A stretch of DNA of 64,000 nt from Bettongia penicillata ogilbyi. Taxonomy: Eukaryota > Chordata > Mammalia > Diprotodontia > Potoroidae. The stretch is from positions 1,116,220 through 1,180,219 of the forward strand of contig JAJHZJ010000121.1 of the NCBI GenBank assembly GCA_023548195.1, given 5' to 3'. Position 1 is the stretch's first letter. The number at the start of each line of letters is the position of its first letter. The notes below the pieces were generated by a model. That model had not been told where the DNA came from and did no database searches. It saw only the letters and a list, made by a program, of their open reading frames with translations. Below are positions 1-10,046 of this stretch, piece after piece. Both the position numbers and the translations under genes were made by a program.

Positions 1-35
1 ATAGCATGTCTCCCACCCACCCCCTTCTCTTCAGC

Positions 36-628
36 TCACCCAGACACCATCCTCATTCAGTCTGTCATCACCTCTCACCTGAACTGCTACAACATCGTCT
101 CCTAACCGCTCTCCCTGACTCCCCTCTCCAATCCATCCTTCACATTACCAAAGTGATTTTCCTAAGGCACAAATTTGATCATGTCACTCCCATACTCGAT
201 AAACTCCCCTAGGTCGCTAAAAACTCTAGGATCAACTTTGGCATTTGAAGATACTTCACAATGATCTTTGATTATTATGTACTACTCTCTTTTATCTATT
301 GCTCAGCTTAGACAAACTAGTCTTCTTCCAGTTCCCCACACACTACAACCCATCTCCTGTCTCTGTGCCTTTGCCCTGGATATTCCTCTTCCCTAGCATA
401 AACTCCCTTCGCTTTCTCAGAATCTTTCATTTCCTTTAAAGCTCAGCTCTAGTACTATTTTTTACATGATGCCTAGTGCCTTTCCCCTCTCCAAATTAGC
501 TTGTATTTATTTTTTATGTAGCTTATATGCATATTTTTCCTTCCCTAATAGATTAGAAGCTCCTTGAGGCTATGGACTGTTTTGTGTCTTTCTTTGGGTC
601 CCTAACATCTAGTACAGTGCCTTTAGGA
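36..628 (+). repeat. L2 LINE fragment, 3' portion
   Basis: The sequence follows L2 3'-end phrases: catcacctctcacctgaact, ccaaagtgattttcctaa, then ttagaagctccttgaggcta and acagtgcctttagga. It is broken at 628 by a hAT element and resumes at 781. The open frame at 6-212 is repeat sequence, not a gene. Confidence 0.8.
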
Positions 629-780
629 CAGGGGTGGAGAACTTGTGACCTGAAGCCACATATGGCCCTCAAAATCCTCAAGTAAGGCCCTTTGACTTAT
701 TCTGTGACTCTGTCACAGGGCCTTATTTAAGGACCTAGAGGGCCACATGTGACCTCGAGGCTACAGGTTCCCCACCACTG
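629..780. mobile_element. Near-palindromic hAT-type MITE nested in the L2
   Basis: It starts caggggtggagaactt and ends aggttccccaccactg, with inverted arms of about 65 bases (ggccacat...ggccct on each side). The flanks ctttagga and ccttagaa are a degraded 8-bp target duplication (6/8). Short length and 8-bp duplication point to a non-autonomous hAT element. A second copy is at 16180-16329. Confidence 0.8.
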
Positions 781-822
781 CCTTAGAAATTTAAGAAATG
801 CTTATAGATTGATTGAATCATT
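781..822 (+). repeat. L2 3' terminus, continuation after the hAT insertion
   Basis: aagaaatgcttatagattga followed by ttgaatca matches the L2 tail (aaatgttTattgattga type repeat). It continues the element interrupted at 628. Confidence 0.75.
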
Positions 823-825
823 AAT

Positions 826-1110
826 TTGTCAATGAGATATATGCCAACCAAAGGTATTCTCCAACATCGTGGAGAATATTCTATAGCATGTAAGCAGAAA
901 AAGGATCCCTTATGGACGGTAAAATTCACCAGATGCTATTTGCAAATGACATTGTACTTACTGCATCTAGTTGATACAGTACACATGTGGTTCATCTTTA
1001 GTGAGAAAAAAAAAGTTGGCTGCAAAGAGTTTGGCTTACTAATAATACTGGATTCATACTGGAAAAAAACAGACATATGAAGAATGCATATGTCCCAGAT
1101 TATGAAATGT
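826..1110 (+). pseudogene. Degenerate non-LTR reverse transcriptase fragment
   Basis: Bases 915-971 translate as DGKIHQMLFANDIVLTASS, which resembles the catalytic block (FADDIVL) of LINE reverse transcriptases, with Asn for the first Asp, followed by TGA. The surrounding frame has no recognisable ORF. The family (L1 or RTE type) was not settled. Confidence 0.45.
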
Positions 1111-2861
1111 ATTTAGACAAGCAACACTTTGAGTGAGCTATATATATATAGACACTGGAAGTGGGCAGTGAGCTAGGCCCAGAATTGAAAACAGAGAACT
1201 AGATTGTGTTTAGAAACTACATAAACTTAACTTACACTGCTTCAACGCCCTTTATACACTGTAGAGTTGCACATAAGACTAAGGGTCCCCTTCCATTACC
1301 GTGTGCCTTTGGGACACCTGGGAGGACATAATGTCTATGCAGGGACAGTTTGTGAATCTGGTCAGTACAACTTGTATGTTATGTAAACAGGATGAAATAT
1401 GCCCCAAGTGTGGTCCAGCAGCTGCTGCTTTATCTGTCATGGGTCACAAGTGCAGACAAACGTATCCATGGTGACCTGCCTGACCTAGTGAGGGTCGGAA
1501 CTGTGGGATTAATGACATACCATTACAGGAGCAACCACAGTGAAGAGAACAGCTTTGACTACTGTAAGTATGTTCAAACTTCAAAACTCACAGGCAAAAT
1601 AGAATTTTTTATTTCATGTCCAAGAAAAAGTTGGGAGGTAATAGGAGGGAAAGCCCAACACCTTTTCTTTCTGTGAGAAATCCAGGAGACTTCCTTTAGC
1701 CCCTTAAAGTCCCTTATTTTTATAGACTTTGACTCCCAAGAGTAATGCTGTAGGTATCTTAGAAGAAGAGGAGAAGGAATTGATTCAGAGGACTTGCTAA
1801 ATATAAATCAAGCCTTAAAGAACAAAGACTCATCATGCTTCACTTCTCTTTAACAATAACTCATGAAAATGAGTTTAGGAATCTAACAATACACTGGGAA
1901 AAAGTATCACGAAAGTCAGAATCCGGATAAAAATGTCTGGGAGATTTAATAAAAGCTATAGACTCTCAGACTGTGTGATCCGTATTGAGGTAAAGATATT
2001 TGTGGGTGGTTTCTGTTTGTTTTTGCACATAGGTGGTTCAGGTGAAAAACCTTTCCAGGACCAATGTATGCACACAGCTGTTTTCCGTGAACAGGATCCT
2101 TGAATCACCCAGGTAAGATGATAAATAATGGTCAGATTTTGCTTTCTTTCCTCAACACTTTCATTGATAACGATGTTCTTTTATTTCTCATATATACCAC
2201 AAAAAAATTTCCTATGCCATCCCTCACAAATGTAAATAGATGGAAGTTGCTAAAGCAAATTTAGGCTTCTTGTCAAAGAAAATTTGCCAAACACTTATAG
2301 CTACCCCTAAGTGGAATGGAGTGCCTTAGAAGCCAGTGCCTTTTTTTGTTGGATATTATTATTAAACAATTCTTTTTCAGGAATGGGTTAATAAAGAAGA
2401 TGGATACTGGGGTGCCCCTTCCAATTCTGAAAGTCTATAGTTTTGTCCATTTCATTTTCAATTCAGAAGGTCCTCAAAGGCATCTGAATTTTCTGACCAC
2501 ATCTCTAAATAAGCCTAAGGAAAAGTATTTTCAAAGCAGCCTGTTGGTCAAATGCCTCAATTTCCCCAAAAAATATTCTTTTTGAACTCAGTGTTCTTAT
2601 TAGAAATTACTCTTAATTCTAGTCCTTTCTCTTCAACATTGCAGAGGACATAAAAGGCATCTTCGTAATTTTCAGAGCAGTCAAGTGGATAAGAGGGAAA
2701 ATATTTTTATTCAGATATATCAGAAAATATGATTATTCAGAGTCACACAGTGATCAAACGTCTTGTTCAAGAAAAAAAGTCAGTAGTAAAACTGAAGTTT
2801 TCTAGGATGTTGTTCCATTAAGGAATAAGTATTATTTAATCCTATATCACACTCAATAGCT
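1111..2861. other. Intergenic stretch, nothing recognised
   Basis: AT-rich DNA with a short (TA)n run at 1140-1150. The open frames at 1392-1676 and 2316-2585 have no recognised homology, biased codon use or splice context, and are taken as chance. Confidence 0.5.
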
Positions 2862-2905
2862 CTCCATTGTAACTGGTACTTAACAAATGTTTGTTGAATC
2901 AGAAG
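2862..2905 (+). repeat. L2 3'-end fragment
   Basis: actggtacttaacaaatgtt followed by tgttgaatcag is the terminal L2 phrase. Confidence 0.6.
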
Positions 2906-2954
2906 GTTAGTTCATGTTAGGAATATACATATATATGTGTATATATATTCTGCC

Positions 2955-3090
2955 TCAAAATTACCATGTAACCCTGGGTCAAGTCACTTAATGTCTCTGG
3001 AACCAGTTTCTTTATCTCTAAAATGGGAAGACAATACCTGTCCCCATTGTGAGAAGCTCAAATAGGTAAGACATGTAAATATGACTGTGG
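2955..3090 (+). repeat. MIR SINE
   Basis: It contains accctgggtcaagtcactta, then agtttctttatctctaaaatg, the core and 3' phrases of MIR. Confidence 0.75.
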
Positions 3091-3539
3091 GAAGATCAAC
3101 TAGATAATATATGCAAATATGAGCTATTATTATCACATACCATTTTATAGTTTATAAAGCCCATATAAGAATATTGGCATTGTACAACTTATGTTCAAGG
3201 ACTGCAGAAGTGACTTACTTGCCATTGTCAGTCCCATAGCATGAACTCTAAGTAACTTTAAAGCAAGATTCCTACTCATTTCTCTTTCTAAAGAGTTATA
3301 TTTCTAATTGTTGATATAAAGATCAAATTTCTCTAACCAATGATTTAAAGAGATATTATGTGTGGTACTGGGGAGAGCATGTTGACTGATACCCTTGTCA
3401 CTTTAGGAAGCTGACCAATAATAAAAACAAACTTGAATTTGATGGGGGAGGTAGAAGAGGCAGATTTGTAGATTCATCACTGTAGGAAACTCCTAGTAAG
3501 AAATGTCTACCAATCAAACCAGCACCTTCTCTAAAATTT

Positions 3540-3660
3540 ATAGTGTTAGAGAGTTGTGAGAGATTAAGTGAGCTTCCCAAGGTCACACAGTAAGTGTCAG
3601 GAGCAGAATTTGATGCTGATTCCAAGACCAGCTTGCTATCTATCCAAGGATTCCATGATG
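3540..3660 (-). repeat. MIR SINE, minus orientation
   Basis: aagtgagcttcccaaggtca then cacagtaagtgtcaggag is the reverse complement of the MIR core. Confidence 0.75.
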
Positions 3661-3784
3661 CCTCTCAATTTAACTTGGTTTAACTTATTTTAAGCACCTC
3701 TTTCCTCAGATCAGGCATGGTTAGAATTTCTAGTCTCTTCCCATTCCTCACATATTTAATTAATTAACTGGACATCTGTTGAGC

Positions 3785-3965
3785 TCCTACAAGGCTTGGA
3801 GCTGGATGGGAACTCCAGAAGGTCTGACTTTACTGATGAAGAAGCTAAGGACCAGAGAAGTTAAGTTACTTATTTCAAAGTGACATTCATTGTAAACATC
3901 AATAATCAAATTTGGACTTGGGTCCCCTCATTCTAGAGACATTGCTCTTTTCACTCTATCACTTA
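3785..3965 (-). repeat. MIR SINE, minus orientation, degraded
   Basis: The order is tgatgaagaagctaagg, then agagaagttaagttactta, then aatttggacttgggtcccct, which is the reverse-MIR order. Confidence 0.65.
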
Positions 3966-4314
3966 GCTTTGAAGTTCTAAATACTGACTATACACTACAA
4001 TCTAGAAGGCAAATTATAATCCAGAGAATTGTCTTTCTTAATAAGACATATATATCTCATTTATATTGATAGTTTAAAGTATCAGGACCAACATTCCTAT
4101 TATGGGCTTTTCCAAATGTAATTGTATTTTAGGGGGAATTATTTGATCTGTGCTGTATCTGAATTCTTGTAACTAACAAGATGTTACAAAGCAGCCTTAA
4201 TGAAGTACTTGTTTTATTATACCACATACCTCCAAATACTTTCAAAATATGTATATTATTACTTTTCCCTTAATTGGCAGTATTCAAAATTTGTTCAGCA
4301 ACTGTTGTATATAG

Positions 4315-4490
4315 AACTCTTTTAGGTCCTGTGGGAGAATCAACATTTAAATAAAACATGGTCCCTGCCCTGATGGAGTTTACACTCTGTAAAGACATAA
4401 ATATAATTATAATACACAAAAATCAAATACAAAAATGTTGCCGAAGTGTGAGGCCAGAGAAGGGATTTGATTTTAAAAATTGATTAAAAA
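4315..4490. repeat. L3/CR1 LINE fragment
   Basis: acatggtccctgccctgatg followed by gagtttacactctgtaa matches a recurrent L3 phrase. Orientation relative to the consensus was not fixed. Confidence 0.6.
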
Positions 4491-4497
4491 TTTGTTC

Positions 4498-4622
4498 CCA
4501 TGTGACTTTGCATAAATCATTTAAGTTGTCTGGAAGCTAGTTTCTTCATCTATAAAATAAGGGGGAGGTTGGAATAGATGACTTATAAGGTCCCTTCCAA
4601 CTCTAACTCTGTAATCCTTAGC
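4498..4622 (+). repeat. MIR SINE
   Basis: The fragment includes agtttcttcatctataaaat, then aggtcccttccaactctaac. Confidence 0.7.
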
Positions 4623-7600
4623 GGGGGAAGGAAACCAGAACAAAAATTAAATATAAATAAAAATAATCAGACATATATATTCATAAGCTGAGAGACTATT
4701 TTGCATATTTATTTTAGATAAGGCCTCTAAGTGATTATTTTAATTCCATGGTGGCATAATATTTGTGAGGATTATATATAAATCAAGTATGTATGGGTTG
4801 CTGAACAGGTAATTTGATATTTTTTTGTCAATAGATCTTACTATTTGGTTTAAAAAAAACCCCATAATTTAAGAGTACCAAAAGCTGTCTTAATGGAATT
4901 TTATTTGTTTTGTTTTCTAATTTATCTTACTTTGTACCAATATTTTTCCCACTGGACAAGGGAAAGTTCATCAACTTCATCACTGGTGATTTTTGAATTT
5001 TAAAAATAAATTTCTGGATTCAGAGATGCAAAAGAAAAATGGAAAGAGATCAGGTCTAAAGTTTTATTAGATACTGTACTGTAGACTTAACACCACTTTG
5101 TGCCTTCATTAATACGCATACTAATGCCTTAGCTCTGAAAGAGATACTGGGTAGGTGGCATTAAAGAAGATGACTTATTTGGAGTCTTCATTTTCTATGG
5201 ACCTGTAATATATTTGTAACATCAACCACAGGAAATAGTGAAGGAAGGCTTGATGTCACAATAATACTTTATGCCTCCATAAGAGAGGGAAATTTTGTGT
5301 GTCATTATATCTAAACAGTAACCTAGTTGCTGCTATAATCTGATTAAATGAAGAGGAAAAATATGATGAATGAATCATCTTTGAATCTTTAAAAATAATT
5401 CTGGCTCAGAAAAAGTAGGGTCATAATTCTATTATCTGTATATTGTGAATAATCTTAAATATATAGAAAAGAGCACAAAGATTCAATAGTTCAGCACTGA
5501 GTCTGCTTTCTTTCTCTAGAAAAAATCTTCCAAATCTAAACCTTGTTTAATATAGTTATTTTTACTTCAAATGAAGCCACAAACTAAAGGTTTAAAATTA
5601 ATCTATTACATTTAAATGAAAAAATAAAATAAAATCAGCATTAGAATAATAAAAAGATGCTCATTCTCAACCTACTCCATCCCTAGCAGTTATTATATTT
5701 AACCAATAAGAGTTTATTTGACATGGTCAAACCTGTGGTCTTGTCTTCTAAAGGTCAACAAATCTATCTATGTCAAACCAGGAGGAAGAGGGAATTCCTA
5801 AGCAAGGAACTCGGCTCAGGAAGTACAGTACCATGTCTCCAATCCCCTAAAATTCAAGTCAAAACTGGAAACAAGGATAAACTGCCATAAGGTAAAAAAT
5901 CCCAAACTATGTAGAACTATATCACTGGAAAAAGTAAATATGCTAAATTTAGATTAATAGTAAGACAATCAATTTGTGTACAGCATTCCATGCGCCTTTA
6001 TCAGAATCAGTCAAGAAAAACAATCCCATAATGGTACTACAGGCTAAAAAAGATTCCATTCATTTACATTCTTTCATCATTTGCACAAGTTTGGCATATC
6101 ATTACTATTTACAGGAAAACTCACATACAGAACTAGAATTAACTCTGCCAAATTTAGAGGCTTGATCTGTATTAAATATTTAGTCTATAAGCCCACAGAA
6201 CAGGGTTCTAAAATAAAGAACCACCTACAGTTATGAATTTAATGTCATGTGTTATATCTATATATTATATCTCATGTTGCATGAGAGAATAAATCAATTT
6301 ATTAAAACAATTTTATCCTTATATAAGTAAATCTTAGGGCACAAATTTCCCCTCTTGTTGGGATGTTCTCTAGTTGTCCCATTCAGAGCTGTATCTAAAG
6401 TTAGATTTTTTTTTTCAAGTTGCAAAAGTTGAAATTAGCAAACTATTTACCATTAATTTCCACAAACCTTAATTTAATACAATTCACATCTTTGAAACTG
6501 CTCTTATAGAGTAAAGCTTCAAACTCTTGCCCAAAAGGAAGAAGAATCCTTTATTTATTTAAGCAAAACTTTTAGTGTCTAATATCAGTTGTGTGTGAGT
6601 ACTGATTATGTCCTAGGTGCTGTTTTCCTACTCAGAACTGGGGGCAGAGGGCGGATGTTCAAGGAAGGAAAATATGGAAATGCATCAGACTTAATAATGT
6701 CCCAGGAGAGGTTACTGTCTAAAACTCCTCAGACACTGTAACAAAAGTAATCCAAAATATCCTCCATAATCAAACTCTTCTCATTCTAAATTATAGAGGG
6801 GACATTTTCTTTTTTTGAGTTTACATAGAAATTAGTCTGATGTCTATTTTTAGCAAGCAAGTCAAGTGAGTTTCATTAAGTATTCATATGCACACATGAC
6901 ATACATGTATTTTCATATGGATATGTGATACATATAACAAAATGTTTTACAAAGTCACTTGTTTTAAGAATCCAGGTAGTCCTTACTTTATTAAAAATTA
7001 TCTGCATAGTTGATTGAAAACAAAAATTTCTATTAAAGTGAAGCCTATTTTCCCTTGACTATCTTCATACAAAATCTGAAATGCATTCCCATAGTGGGGA
7101 AAATGTCCAATAAAATAAATGAGAATGTTGGTGGGATAAGGGTTAATTTAAGAAATAAACTAACCCCATAGCATTTTAAATAAATTGTAAAGTGCTTCTA
7201 CATCACTGTGTAAATTGGCTACATAAATATTAGTATTATGATTAGCCAAGTTATGTTAAACCCACTGGAAAAAAAGAGTTCTAGACTGCCAGATATCTCT
7301 CCACTGCCAATCACCCTCTCTTTCACTAAACCTGCCATTAGTTAAGGTCACATGATTTTCTATCATGTGTGGGCATCTCATTCTTTACACTTGCAATCTA
7401 AGAAATTTCTTTCCAGCTGTTTTAGGTTGAATATTTACCAAGTAGGGTTAAACAGGGTCAGTTTGTGATTTCACAGTTCACCAGTAGGTGACACCACCTA
7501 ATATGAAAACTGATTTTTTTTAAATGTTAATGAACACACCCTTTTATATAAATAAAACCCTCTTCCTTCTGTTTTTAATGATTCTAAATGTTGTCAAATT

Positions 7601-8400
7601 GTGAAAAAGGAACTGTCTTTATTCTTTAACACGTTGTTTATCAAGTATTAGTCAATATTCATGGTCATAATTAAACAATATCTGAAATTCACATGCAAGT
7701 GAAACTCATTCTGATCCTTCCATCAGTTTCTGTTTCAAAAACTCACCTGCTGATGGCAGAACGCAACACACAGCCACAACCTAACTAGGCAAGCTTTCTA
7801 AACTCATTTGATTCCACCTCAACATTTTCTCACTGCCCAAACTTCACTACATGATTCTCAAGCTTTAGAGAGTTTAAAAGTTAATTTTCTAGTACAGAAT
7901 CCTCCACAGAACACTCTACCCTATCTACTCTCACAAGTCAACAAAAGGTAACCACAGCCAGAATGAATGGAAAGGATCTCCTTGCGCAGTAATTATACAT
8001 TATCCACCTCGGGGAAAAGTCTAAACATTATTAAGAGACACAAATAGGACCCTGTCTAGGGTTCCACTCTAGAATGGCTATAGTTTTTAAAAGAAAAATG
8101 GGTAGATTCCGAAAAATGGTATTTCAATTGCAAATTTTGATAAACTTTTCTTGAAATTAGGGATATCCTGGAAAAATCCAAGCTATGTATCCCGCATACA
8201 GAGAGGAAGCCACAGGACAGTTAAATCTCAGGGGAGTTTTTCCCTACAATTCGATTATAAAGCTTTCAGAATTCTTAAAGGGTGGGGGAAAGTATTTCAT
8301 AATAATTTCCTTCAAATTAGTACTACACGCTTATTTAGTGAGTACAGAAAGGAAAGGGCCTAACTCGTAGGCAGGGCCACCCTTCCAGTTGGGGAGCCCA
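4623..8400. other. AT-rich upstream DNA, nothing recognised
   Basis: No coding homology, RNA gene or confident repeat was seen. The small open frames at 5974-6165 and 8151-8370 overlap each other or lack any family signature. The CpG island begins at its right edge. Confidence 0.5.
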
Positions 8401-8612
8401 GGACCCGCTCATGGCCCCCCAAACCACTGGCTGGTGGGAGCTGCCCAACTCCTCCGAGATTAGGTCCTTCCCAGAAGAAGTCATTAAGGGAGATGCCTCC
8501 CACGGAAGCGCTCCCGAGAGGCGCCCTCTCCCCACTTCCCTCCGTAGACCCTCAGCTGCCCGGGCTCTTGGTATTGACCCTTCGCAGGGGCCTCTCCTCG
8601 GGGATTGCCCCG

Positions 8613-8648
8613 CCCCCACGGGGATAAGGGCCCCCACGGGGATAAGGA
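8613..8648. repeat. 18-bp tandem duplication in the CpG island
   Basis: Two adjacent copies of cccccacggggataagg plus one variable base (g, then a). No known site was recognised in the unit. Confidence 0.8.
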
Positions 8649-9246
8649 CCCCCGAGTCGTTCCCGGTCCTCCAGAGCCGTCCCTACCCCCGCAGAAGCCG
8701 GCCCACGTGGCCGGCACTCAATGGAGGCTGCTGTTCTTTCTGATGGAATTTGGTTTGAAAGGAGCCCCGGCTTTTTCCATCAGCTTGCCTTCTGATTTTC
8801 TCGCCTCCAAGCAACGGCATGAAAATCGGGGCCCTCCAGAACTCTGCCCCCTTCTTCCTGCCTCATTTTCTCTACCGTGGCCCTCAAAAGGCCCAGACTC
8901 CCCTTCCTGCCGCCTACAGGGTGGCCGGCCTAGCGGCCGGGGCACATTGACCGGTTCCCGCGTTTCTCATTCGAGGCGTTTCCCAAGCTCCGCAGGGAGC
9001 CTGCGGCTGGCACGGCCTGCGCCCCAGACTGAAGGGTGCCGGGGGGTCCCCGAGCATCCCGGGGGCAGACGGAGCAGCGAGGGCTGAAAGGAGCCGGGGG
9101 AGCTCGCGCGGCTCCTGGGGCGGATCCTGCGTGGGGGCTGGGGGAGGGACTAGAGTGCAACGTGGTCACATTTGGCGGGAGAGGCAAGAGGAAGCGGAGG
9201 AGCGGGGTGCGCGGAACCATCTAGGGCCAGGCCTGGCGGGAGTCCG

Positions 9247-9279
9247 TGACTCACTCCCCGGTCTGGAGAGCCTGAGTCA
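9247..9279. promoter_or_regulatory. Pair of AP-1/TRE-type sites
   Basis: TGACTCA at 9247-9253 and its reverse complement TGAGTCA at 9273-9279 are both perfect 7-mers, 26 bp apart centre to centre, about 670 bp before the start codon. They could bind AP-1 or CNC-bZIP/MAF factors; this is sequence inference only. Confidence 0.45.
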
Positions 9280-9607
9280 CGCCGGCCTCTGGGGGGACCT
9301 CCCCGGGAGGGGAGGACCGGGGCGTGGTCCCGGGGAGGGGGCACGTCGAGAGCTACGTTCCGCCCCGCTACGGTCCTCAGGCCCGTGGAGGAAGCGGGGT
9401 AGGAAGGGCTGAGCGGAGCACGCTGGGCGCAGAGACTCGAGTCTCGCGCCTGAGCCCGCTGCCAGTGACAGGCCCCAAATCTCTGCCTAGACGTTCCCGA
9501 CCGCGAAGCTCTCCTTCCCCACCCCCAATCATTCCCCAAACTCTAACCCCGACTCGGCCCCGCCCGCGCGGCCAGTGACGCCGTTGCAGGACGGTGGGAC
9601 GCGCTGG

Positions 9608-9666
9608 CCAATCGGAGCGGGGGCCGGCGGAGAAGGCCTCCTCGGCCTCCAGCCTCGGGGACCAAT
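9608..9666 (+). promoter_or_regulatory. Two CCAAT boxes (9608-9612, 9662-9666)
   Basis: tggccaatcgg and gaccaatgaga are both NF-Y-type CCAAT boxes in the same orientation, 54 bp apart. They sit 280-340 bp before the start codon, flanked by GC boxes, a common core-promoter layout for TATA-less genes. Confidence 0.6.
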
Positions 9667-9724
9667 GAGAGGCTGGCGGCGGTGTCCGCGGGGTGGGAGG
9701 GACGGGAGGTGAGAGGTGACGGGG

Positions 9725-9760
9725 CCCCGCCCCTCCTCTCCTTGCCCCTTTGCCCCGCCT
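9725..9760 (+). promoter_or_regulatory. Sp1-type GC boxes
   Basis: ccccgcccc near 9725-9733 and ccccgcctc near 9752-9760 match GC boxes read on the minus strand. Another, ccccgcccg, stands near 9559. They follow directly on the second CCAAT box. Confidence 0.5.
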
Positions 9761-9784
9761 CTCCCGCGCCCCAGCGCCGCCGCG

Positions 9785-9945
9785 GCTGCTGCTGCTGCTG
9801 GTGCGCTGCCGCTGGTGCTGCTGCTGGTGCCGGCAGCTCGCGTCCCCTCCCCCTCCCCCTCCCCTCCCGCCCGCGAGCGCTCCCGCCTCAAGGCTCCGTG
9901 TCTCTCTCCCCCTCCTCTCTCTCTCCCTCTCTCTCACGCTCAGCG
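9785..9945 (+). repeat. CTG-rich tract and pyrimidine tract before the start codon
   Basis: Imperfect CTG/CCG triplet runs at about 9785-9837 are followed by CCCTCC and (CT)n tracts to 9938. These probably form the 5' UTR of IPO5. The long pyrimidine run could be terminal-oligopyrimidine-like if transcription starts within it, which the sequence does not decide. Confidence 0.5.
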
Positions 9946-9947
9946 CA

Positions 9948-10046
9948 ATGGCGGCGGCAGCGGCGGTGGCGGCCGAGCAGCAACAGTTTTACCTGCTCCT
10001 GGGGAACCTGCTCAGCCCCGACAATGTGGTGCGGAAACAGGCGGAG
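9948..10046 (+). CDS. IPO5: IPO5 coding exon 1 (residues 1-33)
   Basis: It encodes the start Met, an Ala/Val run, then [19 protein letters not shown], the first HEAT helix of importin-5. The context gcgcaATGg is favourable. The exon ends in phase 0 at GAG|gtaaag. It lies inside the CpG island. The frame stays open upstream to an ATG at 9750. Confidence 0.95.

Noticed and set aside
6..212. Open frame of 68 codons at the window start
   Set aside because: It lies wholly within an L2 repeat.
1392..1676. 94-codon upstream open frame
   Set aside because: No family similarity recognised, and no promoter or splice context; treated as chance.
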